Source: a virus. Taken from it: a DNA stretch of 36,603 bases. Each line of letters starts with the position of its first letter. Within the stretch, counting starts at the first letter, position 1. Where the stretch lies: positions 1 through 36,603 of IMG/VR virus record IMGVR_UViG_3300032246_000935, one strand, 5' to 3'. Shown in pieces: positions 1-4,831 of this stretch. Made by a program: the position numbers and the translations under genes. The notes under the pieces were generated by a model. It was not told where the DNA came from, did no database searches, and saw nothing but the letters and a program-made list of their open reading frames with translations.

Positions 1-385
1 TAATATACATAAAGCGTGAACCTCCTGGTGGACCTGTTATTCCCCGACTGTGTCCACTCCGCGCCAGGAGCTGTCGGGACAGATGTTCTCTGCACAGAGG
101 TTCGTTGAGAACCCACGCTTTATATACACTATCTATATGAAAACACATTACGGAATTTAACCGTCTTACACGAACATGCGCGGCGTGGGCATGATCTTGC
201 GAGTAACAACTCATTGACACTAATGTGTTTACATATAGAGCCCTGTAACTTAAACAGGGATATATGATTCTTAAATTTTAAAGAACATTTGGCTGAGACC
301 TGCTCATTTAATGTTTCCTGCTTGACTTTTTGCTATCGCCAGCGTGTCTCGCTTTTTGAAACAACCTGTTGATTTCTCAACTCAT
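1..385 (-). ncRNA. Large ornate structured RNA (unidentified; GOLLD/ROOL-like candidate)
   Basis: No plausible ORF is seen. Read on the minus strand from a sigma70 promoter (start about 385), the sequence folds into many helices. They include a GAAA-capped hairpin at 368-381 and pairings 295-299/346-350, 284-289/310-315 and 268-272/281-285. A hairpin lies at 241-246/254-259. A 17-bp helix with one A.A mismatch (133-150 with 221-238) encloses three small hairpins. A 10-bp helix (9-18/114-123) encloses pairings 22-28/64-70, 29-33/52-56 and 85-90/107-112. Positions 43-48 could also pair with 73-78, a possible pseudoknot. GOLLD and ROOL RNAs are known large phage RNAs found next to tRNAs. Membership is inference; I could not match a consensus. 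It may continue past the left edge. Confidence 0.6.
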
Positions 386-391
386 GCTATG

Positions 392-420
392 ATTATATCA
401 CAAGCACCATTTATTGTCAA
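392..420 (-). promoter_or_regulatory. sigma70 promoter for the 1-385 structured RNA
   Basis: On the minus strand there is TTGACA (415-420), a 17-bp spacer and TATAAT (392-397), both perfect consensus. The predicted start is near 385, just before a GAAA-capped hairpin. The spacer begins ATAAATGG, shared with the promoter at 540-568 and nearly with that at 4512-4540. Confidence 0.75.
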
Positions 421-533
421 TCTGTTTAGCTAGTTTAATGTATGATTTCCACTAGCCTTTTACTCTGTATCAGTCTACCCTAAAGTAGCATCAACCTACG
501 TCATACTGTGTTTTAAACAGATTTTCAACTTAT
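419..533 (-). ncRNA. Small structured RNA or upstream domain of the ornate RNA
   Basis: This interval lies between two tandem minus-strand promoters and has no credible ORF. A 9-bp closing helix (419-427 with 515-523, AATCTGTTT/AAACAGATT) encloses hairpins at 428-433/452-457 and 475-478/485-488. The closing helix overlaps the -35 box of the downstream promoter. It may be a separate RNA of about 115 nt or a 5' domain of the next RNA made from the upstream start. No terminator is seen between them. Confidence 0.4.
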
Positions 534-539
534 GCATGT

Positions 540-568
540 AGTATAACACAACATCCATTTATTGTCAA
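540..568 (-). promoter_or_regulatory. sigma70 promoter upstream of structured RNA domain
   Basis: Minus strand: TTGACA (563-568), 17-bp spacer, TATACT (540-545). The spacer starts ATAAATGG as in the promoter at 392-420. The predicted start is about 533. Confidence 0.7.
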
Positions 569-606
569 ATACTTTGTTGTTGTATTTTTACAACAACATT
601 AATCTC

Positions 607-681
607 TGGTCCGGCGTACAGGAATCGAACCCATATTCGCGGTGTAGAAGACCGCTGTATTATCCATTATACTAACGCCGG
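607..681 (-). tRNA. tRNA-Arg(TCT)
   Basis: Acceptor helix CCGGCGT/ACGCCGG, anticodon loop CTTCTAC in a GCGGT/ACCGC stem, canonical T-loop TTCGATT, A73 and encoded CCA. It reads AGA/AGG, codons common in AT-rich phage genes. A consensus promoter lies just upstream (703-731). Confidence 0.95.
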
Positions 682-702
682 ATAATTTCTTAACTAGTCT
701 CT

Positions 703-731
703 ATTATATAGTATTGTTGATTTATTGTCAA
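703..731 (-). promoter_or_regulatory. sigma70 promoter for tRNA-Arg(TCT)
   Basis: Minus strand: TTGACA (726-731), 17-bp spacer, TATAAT (703-708), all consensus. It lies between tRNA-Asn and tRNA-Arg(TCT), so it can drive the latter alone. The spacer starts ATAAATC, close to the ATAAATGG of the neighbouring promoters. Confidence 0.75.
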
Positions 732-754
732 GCAGAATGCTTAACAAAGATATT

Positions 755-830
755 TGGCTCCCCAGGATGGGATCGAACCACCGACACGTTGATTAACAGT
801 CAACTGCAACTACCGCTGTGCTACTGGGGA
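755..830 (-). tRNA. tRNA-Asn(GTT)
   Basis: Anticodon loop CTGTTAA in a GTTGA/TCAAC stem; acceptor TCCCCAG/CTGGGGA, G73, encoded CCA and canonical T-loop TTCGATC. Confidence 0.95.
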
Positions 831-837
831 ATAAAAT

Positions 838-912
838 TGGTGCCCAATGTCTGATTCGAACAGACGACCTACCGCTTACAAGGCGGTTGCTCTACCCCTG
901 AGCCAATCGGGC
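838..912 (-). tRNA. tRNA-Thr(TGT)
   Basis: Anticodon loop CTTGTAA in an ACCGC/GCGGT stem; acceptor GCCCGAT/ATTGGGC, A73, encoded CCA, T-loop TTCGAAT. First tRNA downstream of the promoter at 961-989. Confidence 0.95.
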
Positions 913-960
913 AATTTTAATAGTAGTGATGTTACTCACTACTATGTTTATTTAATATGG

Positions 961-995
961 ATTATACACTAGGTTGAATTTGTTGTCAACCTAGT
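961..995 (-). promoter_or_regulatory. sigma70 promoter with overlapping dyad, for tRNA-Thr and tRNA-Asn
   Basis: Minus strand: TTGACA (984-989), 17-bp spacer, TATAAT (961-966). A perfect 9-bp inverted repeat (968-976 ACTAGGTTG, 987-995 CAACCTAGT) covers the -35 box and abuts the -10 box. It could be an operator, or a hairpin in readthrough RNA from the nuclease gene, whose stop codon lies inside it. No U-run follows, so it does not look like an intrinsic terminator. Confidence 0.7.
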
Positions 996-1551
996 TTAGT
1001 AAAATTCTACTGTGCTTTGGAACACCTGCTAACAAGTAATCCATTTGGTCAGCTAGAATGTTACGATGTTGTAAAATCATATTTTCGTAATGATTAGGTA
1101 CATAAGGAGTGTATAGTAGTTCCATGCGGGCTTCCTTCAATGTCTTATGACCTTTCTTACTGTTACATTCTTTACAAGCAGTAACAACATTCATCCAAGT
1201 GTTTTCACCACCCAAAAATTTAGGGACAATATGGTCCCTGCTTAAGTGATGGTAGTTATTATGATGTTTACCACAATACGCACACACCTGCCGATCCCGA
1301 CCAAACAATGTCTTATTAGTCAATGCTACATTGGCATGTTTGTAAGGGTTGAATCCGTGACCTTTCACAGCGATAATACTGGTTGTTTCAAGGTAGCTTT
1401 GATCTCCGGAGTTTTGTAAACCTCCACGATACTTAGCAACAATTTCACCCATGCTCCATGCTACCGCATCTTTAGCGTGGTATGTAATTGCATCATCGTG
1501 CGAGATCCATTGTCTTGGAACTCCTGAGATATCTAGTGCTAGAACAGCCAT
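991..1551 (-). CDS. HNH endonuclease
   Basis: A 186-residue protein whose C-terminal half carries a zinc-ribbon HNH nuclease fold. Cys90-x2-Cys93 and Cys126-x2-Cys129 are the likely structural zinc ligands, Asp106-His107 the start of the HNH catalytic motif and Asn121 its middle Asn. Such enzymes make metal-dependent cuts in DNA, as homing, defence or packaging nucleases. The N-terminal 80 residues resemble a module I associate with phage HNH proteins, which is memory rather than a search. The start at 1551 is chosen because AAGGAG lies six bases before this ATG. An in-frame GTG further upstream lacks such a site. The stop codon falls inside the promoter dyad of the next tRNA unit. Being among tRNAs fits a homing-type free-standing nuclease, but no intron is seen. 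Confidence 0.85.
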   Translation of the reverse strand: MAVLALDISGVPRQWISHDDAITYHAKDAVAWSMGEIVAKYRGGLQNSGDQSYLETTSIIAVKGHGFNPYKHANVALTNKTLFGRDRQVCAYCGKHHNNYHHLSRDHIVPKFLGGENTWMNVVTACKECNSKKGHKTLKEARMELLYTPYVPNHYENMILQHRNILADQMDYLLAGVPKHSRILLN

Positions 1552-1599
1552 GTTAAACTCCTTTTCTGCTATTGTCACTATAACTATTTAATCTACTAC

Positions 1600-1674
1600 T
1601 GGTGGGCCCTGCAAGAATCGAACTTGCATCTCAAGTATCGGAAACTTGTATGCTATCCATTGCACCAAAAACCC
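1600..1674 (-). tRNA. tRNA-Arg(CCG)
   Basis: Acceptor GGGTTTT/AGGGCCC (three G.U pairs), anticodon loop TTCCGAT in a CAAGT/ACTTG stem, T-loop TTCGATT, A73, encoded CCA. Its first 22 bases are also the last codons of the SGNH-like gene on the same strand. Confidence 0.9.
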
Positions 1675-2354
1675 AAATTTTGTTCATATATTAGATTAGC
1701 CAAGTATTCATGGCCTTCAACTGAAAAATGATATGGATCTTTAGCTAAAGGGTACATTTGACAAATTGTATCCCATCGTATTGTTATTGAATTGTCCAAC
1801 TCATTATTTTGAAACATGGGTGAGAAATTTACACATACATATGGAATTTTACTTTTCTCTAATAAACTTATTGTACCCAATACTAATAATCTATCTTGAT
1901 CTTCTTTTATAAAATAGCTATGATATTTTAATAAAAAATCAGCTACTCCTTGAAATTCTTTTTCACCTGCTTGAGCCCGCATGAATGTTCTTAGATGTGG
2001 GCCACTATCTATTTCATTAGTTGTTACACCGATATGCTTGTTTGGGTATAACGAATAATCAAAATTGTTTATTGTAACTGTACTTGAAAGTTTTTTGTTT
2101 GACTGTATTACATCAATGCGTTCAGGTGTAGTTATATTGAATACTATTAGTTCTGGTTTAAGTGTTATTGCATGTTCTATTTGCTTTGCGATAACATAAT
2201 TGCTTGATCCAGGCTTTGACAAGTTAATTGTCTCGGCGCTCAACTTGTTACCCAATATAGTAACATAGTCATCAAACTTATCTATTTCATCAGTCAACAT
2301 ATTCCATTCAGCACCATATGTCCAACTGCAACCACATGCTATAATCTTTTTCAT
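1653..2354 (-). CDS. SGNH/GDSL-like hydrolase-fold protein (first copy)
   Basis: A 233-residue protein with the block order of SGNH hydrolases. It begins with the GCSWTYG segment (candidate nucleophile Ser10). A PGSSNYV segment around 48-54 could supply the oxyanion Gly and Asn, and Asp206-x2-His209 near the end could complete the triad. SGNH enzymes act on esters of lipids, peptidoglycan or glycans; no substrate is indicated. I start it at 2354 because MKKII directly precedes block I, as usual for the family, and longer forms would run into tRNA-Phe. A TATAAATA late-type box ends only five bases before this ATG and no ribosome-binding site is seen. The last codons and stop (1653-1655) lie within tRNA-Arg(CCG). 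A second copy is at 3693-4334. Confidence 0.65.
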   Translation of the reverse strand: MKKIIACGCSWTYGAEWNMLTDEIDKFDDYVTILGNKLSAETINLSKPGSSNYVIAKQIEHAITLKPELIVFNITTPERIDVIQSNKKLSSTVTINNFDYSLYPNKHIGVTTNEIDSGPHLRTFMRAQAGEKEFQGVADFLLKYHSYFIKEDQDRLLVLGTISLLEKSKIPYVCVNFSPMFQNNELDNSITIRWDTICQMYPLAKDPYHFSVEGHEYLANLIYEQNLGFWCNG

Positions 2355-2359
2355 ACATA

Positions 2360-2367
2360 TATTTATA
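2360..2367 (-). promoter_or_regulatory. T4-late-type promoter box TATAAATA
   Basis: Exact TATAAATA on the minus strand, ending five bases before the ATG at 2354. With T4 geometry (start about six bases past the box) transcription would begin at or next to the start codon, giving a leaderless mRNA. Confidence 0.5.
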
Positions 2368-2390
2368 TGATGAAATGTTACAGTAATATT

Positions 2391-2467
2391 TGGTACCATA
2401 GGCTGGACTCGAACCAGCAACACACGAATTTTCAGTCCGCTGCTCTACCAATTGGAGCTACTATGGC
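2391..2467 (-). tRNA. tRNA-Phe(GAA)
   Basis: Acceptor GCCATAG/CTATGGT with a G1.U72 pair, anticodon loop CTGAAAA, T-loop TTCGAGT in a GCTGG/CCAGC stem, A73 and encoded CCA. Confidence 0.93.
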
Positions 2468-2680
2468 AAATAGGTTTTCAAGCGTCCAACTATCCTTTCG
2501 GACTCATTGGGTTGTCTCGTATAAGAGAGTTTATACTACCTTATAATCGTGTGCGGTGTCACACAGCCAACCCGAACTGTGCTAGATTATTTGGGACTCA
2601 ATCTTATCGTCTAGCTTGAAATTTGGTGGTCAACCTGTAGAGCCTGTGTCGCATAGCACTCTAAAATGCCGACCGTAACC
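2468..2680 (-). ncRNA. Structured RNA spacer between tRNA-Leu and tRNA-Phe
   Basis: A 213-base gap inside the tRNA transcript with no convincing ORF but dense self-complementarity. GTCC/GGAC pairs at 2484-2487/2500-2503. Helix 2509-2514/2568-2573 encloses hairpins 2515-2518/2525-2528 and 2549-2553/2560-2564. A further pair is 2581-2586/2610-2615. The segment near 2625-2680 ends in CCACCA on the minus strand and has GGTC/GACC ends, but lacks a T-loop. It may be an independent small RNA processed out with the flanking tRNAs. I do not recognise a family. Confidence 0.45.
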
Positions 2681-2765
2681 TGGTGCTCTAGGTCGGACTC
2701 GAACCGACACGCCTTTCGGCGCCAGTACCTTAAACTGGTGCGTCTACCAATTTCGCCACCAGAGC
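2681..2765 (-). tRNA. tRNA-Leu(AAG)
   Basis: Type II tRNA with long variable arm. Acceptor GCTCTGG/CTAGAGC, anticodon stem CCAGT/ACTGG with loop TTAAGGT giving AAG, T-loop TTCGAGT, A73, CCA. The D-arm matches ordinary bacterial Leu tRNAs. Position 34 is A, where proteobacterial Leu tRNAs reading CUN normally have G, U or C. Confidence 0.9.
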
Positions 2766-2770
2766 ATGTT

Positions 2771-2847
2771 TGGGGTAACCAATGGGGAACGATCCCATTC
2801 TATCGCTTTCACAGAGCGAGGTGCTAAACCTTTACACTATGGTTACC
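2771..2847 (-). tRNA. tRNA-His(GTG)
   Basis: Anticodon loop CTGTGAA in a TCGCT/AGCGA stem. It has the His identity pair: G at -1 (2847) opposite C73 (2774), then encoded CCA. The T-loop is ATCGTTC instead of TTCRANY, so T54/A58 is replaced by A54/T58, as in tRNA-Ile and tRNA-Thr(GGT) here. Confidence 0.92.
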
Positions 2848-2856
2848 ATAAATAAT

Positions 2857-2934
2857 TGGTCTGTGTGGCAGGATTTGAACCTGCGATTTCTCACTTCCAA
2901 GGCGAGTAGATTAACCAGACTTTCTCACACACAG
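2857..2934 (-). tRNA. tRNA-Pro(TGG)
   Basis: Acceptor CTGTGTG/CACACAG starting with C1-G72, typical for bacterial Pro. Anticodon loop CTTGGAA in CTCGC/GTGAG, T-loop TTCAAAT, A73, encoded CCA. Confidence 0.92.
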
Positions 2935-2942
2935 ATAAAACT

Positions 2943-3016
2943 TGGTGGACCGCCGGGGAATCGAACCCCGATAACTAACGTGCAAGGCTAGGGTAATTCC
3001 ATTATACTAGCAGCCC
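2943..3016 (-). tRNA. tRNA-Ala(TGC)
   Basis: Acceptor GGGCTGC/GCGGTCC with a G3.U70 wobble, the universal Ala identity element. Anticodon loop CTTGCAC, T-loop TTCGATT, A73, CCA. Confidence 0.94.
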
Positions 3017-3025
3017 ATAAAAAAT

Positions 3026-3100
3026 TGGTACCCAGTGTTGGTTACGATCCAACTACAGCCGCCTTATCAAGACGGTACCTCACCATTCGGTCTACTGGGC
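3026..3100 (-). tRNA. tRNA-Ile(GAT)
   Basis: Acceptor GCCCAGT/ACTGGGT, anticodon loop TTGATAA in CCGTC/GGCGG, A73, CCA. Two oddities: the T-loop is ATCGTAA (A54/T58), and position 8 is A rather than the near-universal T. Confidence 0.88.
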
Positions 3101-3113
3101 AATAAATACTATT

Positions 3114-3275
3114 ATGAAAACCTACAAGAATGTTACTCCTGGAGGCTTAAACTTTCACCTATCATTGATTGATGGTGTTTGTTGTATGATTGTGTATGAC
3201 AGATACTTTTGTGAGTATCAGATACAATATTTTACTAATATCAACAAAGCATTACGCTTTATCAATAATCTTTAA
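3114..3275 (+). CDS. Small plus-strand ORF between antisense tRNAs (53 aa)
   Basis: An ATG-started ORF of 53 residues fills the gap between tRNA-Ile and tRNA-Met, on the opposite strand from both. Its composition is protein-like: a charged start (MKTYKN), an aromatic-rich core with several Tyr and Phe, and a basic C-terminal helix (KALRFINNL). It holds Cys at about residues 23, 24 and 33, with no clear metal motif. I do not recognise it. No ribosome-binding site or promoter is evident, so expression is uncertain. Transcription would be antisense to the tRNA operon. Confidence 0.4.
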   Translation: MKTYKNVTPGGLNFHLSLIDGVCCMIVYDRYFCEYQIQYFTNINKALRFINNL

Positions 3276-3276
3276 T

Positions 3277-3352
3277 TGGTGGTAATAGTTGGACTCGAAC
3301 CAACGATAGACTGCGTATGAAGCAGTTGCATTAGCCACTATGCTATATTACC
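3277..3352 (-). tRNA. tRNA-Met(CAT), elongator type or Ile2
   Basis: Acceptor GGTAATA/TATTACC, anticodon loop TTCATAC in ACTGC/GCAGT, T-loop TTCGAGT, A73, CCA. It lacks the initiator C1:A72 mismatch and the GGG/CCC anticodon stem. It could instead be an Ile tRNA whose C34 is lysidinylated; sequence alone does not decide. Confidence 0.9.
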
Positions 3353-3357
3353 TTGAT

Positions 3358-3431
3358 TGGTGCTCCTTACTGGTAACGATCCAGTGTCTATACATTACCA
3401 ATGTATTATAATACCTTTATACTAAAAGAGC
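3358..3431 (-). tRNA. tRNA-Thr(GGT)
   Basis: Acceptor GCTCTTT/AAGGAGC, anticodon loop TTGGTAA in ATACA/TGTAT, A73, CCA. T-loop is ATCGTTA, with A54/T58 instead of T54/A58. With Thr(TGT) this gives two Thr isoacceptors. Confidence 0.9.
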
Positions 3432-3435
3432 AAAT

Positions 3436-3512
3436 TGGTGCGACCGGAGAGATTCGAACTCCCGACTCCTAAGTTCGTAGCCTAGTACTCTATCCAACTG
3501 AGTTACGGTCGC
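3436..3512 (-). tRNA. tRNA-Arg(ACG)
   Basis: Acceptor GCGACCG/CGGTCGC, anticodon loop CTACGAA, T-loop TTCGAAT, A73, CCA. A34 would be expected to become inosine by TadA. Third Arg isoacceptor in the array. Confidence 0.95.
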
Positions 3513-3522
3513 ATAATAAAAC

Positions 3523-3579
3523 AGGATAGCATTTTTTTCATAAACGTTGAAAGTTTTTTTGATTTGCTGTTGCTATCCT
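3523..3579. repeat. 9-bp inverted repeat in tRNA spacer
   Basis: AGGATAGCA (3523-3531) and TGCTATCCT (3571-3579) are perfect inverted arms around a T-rich loop of 39 bases. They lie between tRNA-Gln and tRNA-Arg(ACG), and could form a stem in the tRNA precursor. Confidence 0.5.
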
Positions 3580-3584
3580 AAAAC

Positions 3585-3658
3585 TGGCAGGGGCACTAGG
3601 GATTGAACCTAGGCTAACAGAGTCAAAGTCTGTTGTGCTACCATTACACCATGCCCCA
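3585..3658 (-). tRNA. tRNA-Gln(TTG)
   Basis: Anticodon loop CTTTGAC in ACAGA/TCTGT, T-loop TTCAATC, G73, encoded CCA. The first acceptor pair is an unpaired T1.T72; Gln tRNAs normally have a weak U1-A72 here. Confidence 0.92.
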
Positions 3659-3687
3659 ATAAATTGTTAACACACTCTTTTGAATGT

Positions 3688-4370
3688 GTGTATTAAAGCA
3701 TATTGATAAAACGATGATATAAATCAGCTATCATGGCATGACCCTCTTTAGAGGGATGCTCACACGAAAAAAATAAATCTTTGTTATTCAAAGATCGTAC
3801 ATAAGGAAGTATACTTTGCTTTTCAATTGAGCAAAAATTTGAATCACTAACAAAATCGTTATACAAAGTGTGATTTATTTTTTTAAAAAAATTGATATCG
3901 TCCGCAGTAGAATAAACAAATTTACATTTGAATTTATTCTCAAATTTACTTTTTAAGTAAGTATTAGTTGAAACTAAATTAGATAGTCCTAAAAAATCTG
4001 AATAGTATTGTTTATAATAATCTTCAAATTCTTTACTATGGGGCAAAACTGTTTTAGAAAGATCATTACACCAAGCACGGGCTATATGAGTATATTGTAT
4101 AACTATCAAATCGTTTGGTTGAATATTACCATACATCAAGTCACGCATTGCATTGATAAATAGGTGATGATTTGAACCACCAGTCCAACTCCTATTGACT
4201 AACTTTAAATCAAGTTTTTCTGCAAGAATAGAACCAAACGAATTATCATTTACCCACTTGTCAGCATCTGGTCCGTTTGTTGTGCCAAACTTTCCAAAAC
4301 TACAAGCATACAAGTAAAGTTTATTTTTTATCATTATAATAAACATATTTAACAATATGCTTTAATACGC
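3688..4370. repeat. 22-bp inverted repeats flanking the second SGNH-like gene
   Basis: Positions 3688-3709 and the reverse complement of 4349-4370 agree at 20 of 22 bases (core TATTAAAGCATATTG). They bracket the SGNH-like gene exactly: the left copy contains its stop codon and the right copy precedes its start. No transposase or target duplication is visible. Confidence 0.6.
3693..4334 (-). CDS. SGNH-like hydrolase-fold protein (second copy)
   Basis: A 213-residue protein with the same layout as the protein at 1653-2354. Block I is ACSFG with candidate Ser12, a WTGGSNHH segment near residue 50 could provide Gly and Asn, and EHPSKEGH near 192-199 holds the candidate catalytic His. The usual Asp before His is replaced by Glu or shifted, so activity is uncertain. 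The start at 4334 places block I about ten residues in, as in the first copy; an ATG at 4346 is an alternative. Neither has a clear ribosome-binding site. Transcription likely starts at the 4512-4540 promoter through a folded leader and could read on into the tRNAs. It is flanked by 22-bp inverted repeats. Likely paralogue of the first copy. Confidence 0.55.
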   Translation of the reverse strand: MIKNKLYLYACSFGKFGTTNGPDADKWVNDNSFGSILAEKLDLKLVNRSWTGGSNHHLFINAMRDLMYGNIQPNDLIVIQYTHIARAWCNDLSKTVLPHSKEFEDYYKQYYSDFLGLSNLVSTNTYLKSKFENKFKCKFVYSTADDINFFKKINHTLYNDFVSDSNFCSIEKQSILPYVRSLNNKDLFFSCEHPSKEGHAMIADLYHRFINML

Positions 4371-4505
4371 TAGAATTTTTCATCTCACAAAAGAGACTTC
4401 ATCCTCTAGGCCGCCCATTCGCCCATGTTTAAAGTGCAGGCTAGGATCTCGTTTCCTATACACACTATCTCTCCACTACGCAACTTTATAGTTGCTTCTT
4501 AATTA
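4371..4505 (-). ncRNA. Structured leader between promoter and SGNH-like gene
   Basis: No ORF of note. Minus-strand RNA from the promoter at 4512-4540 would begin near 4505. It contains a perfect hairpin at 4480-4495 (GCAACT/AGTTGC) and a longer stem pairing 4401-4410 with about 4440-4447 around GC-rich CGCCC repeats. It is locally more GC-rich than flanking DNA, like the other structured RNAs here. It could be a regulatory leader or a separate RNA. Confidence 0.35.
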
Positions 4506-4511
4506 ACCCTT

Positions 4512-4540
4512 AGTATAACAGAGTATCCATTTACTGTCAA
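4512..4540 (-). promoter_or_regulatory. sigma70 promoter for the second SGNH-like gene and tRNA operon
   Basis: Minus strand: TTGACA (4535-4540), 17-bp spacer, TATACT (4512-4517). The spacer begins GTAAATGGAT, nearly identical to the promoter at 540-568. It lies just downstream of a terminator, so it restarts transcription. Confidence 0.75.
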
Positions 4541-4565
4541 ACTCTGTTATGTTGTTTTTACACAA

Positions 4566-4602
4566 CGAAAAACCCCTGAGACTTTTTAGTTTCCCAGGGG
4601 TT
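4566..4602 (-). terminator. Rho-independent terminator
   Basis: On the minus strand, AACCCCTG (4595-4602) pairs with CAGGGGTT (4571-4578). The stem extends imperfectly to an A-rich loop and is followed by a run of five U. It ends the transcript from the 4832-4860 promoter. Confidence 0.85.
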
Positions 4603-4629
4603 AAATAAATTTTGTTATGATGTAACTAG

Positions 4630-4764
4630 TTATTCCTCTCCCCGGGCTCCTCTTTGGTTATCATTGCCGCGAATACTTGTAGGATATGATGCCGCAAAGG
4701 TCGCTAAGGCCTCTATAGACCATAGCCCCGTATGTTTCGGCATGTAACAAGTTTTATTCATCAT
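4630..4764 (-). CDS. Possible 44-residue small protein (alternative to ncRNA)
   Basis: ATG ATG start at 4764 to TAA at 4630-4632, inside the promoter-to-terminator unit. The product has a short hydrophobic stretch (LWSIEALATFAASY, about residues 14-27) and a charged Gly/Arg/Glu tail. An AGGA lies about 14 bases before the ATG, too far for a good site, and the ORF coincides with strong RNA helices. I favour the RNA reading but cannot exclude translation. No homologue recognised. Confidence 0.25.
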   Translation of the reverse strand: MMNKTCYMPKHTGLWSIEALATFAASYPTSIRGNDNQRGARGEE

Positions 4765-4831
4765 AGTATTCTATTTAGTCCTGGTTAAAAATAACTGCAA
4801 ATAACATAGTGTTTTTGCTGTTTATGTGTGT

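Larger units (their letters stand above)
4566..4825 (-). ncRNA. Independent small RNA unit (promoter to terminator)
   Basis: A complete transcription unit of about 260 nt between a consensus promoter (4832-4860) and an intrinsic terminator. Its middle folds as nested helices: 4671-4680 with 4747-4759 (bulged), inside it 4689-4694 with 4738-4743 (perfect), inside that 4699-4702 with 4718-4721. GC content is raised compared with the flanks, as expected for functional RNA in an AT-rich phage. The same strand has a 44-codon ORF (4630-4764), so a small-protein mRNA is the alternative. No known family recognised. Confidence 0.55.

Noticed and set aside
2468-2510. Hammerhead-ribozyme-like string (TGAGTCCGAAAGGA) on the minus strand
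   Set aside because: It lacks the CUGAUGA core and the GAAAC partner with stems I and III; GTCC/GGAC pairing explains it.
2625-2680. Possible tRNA remnant with GGTC/GACC ends and CCACCA
   Set aside because: No T-loop, D-arm or anticodon loop can be placed; kept only as part of the structured spacer.
607-3658. Group I intron or intein with the HNH gene
   Set aside because: All tRNAs are intact without introns and no split gene surrounds the nuclease.
4566-4825. tmRNA
   Set aside because: No tRNA-like acceptor/T-arm, no CCA end and no ANDxxYAL-like tag.
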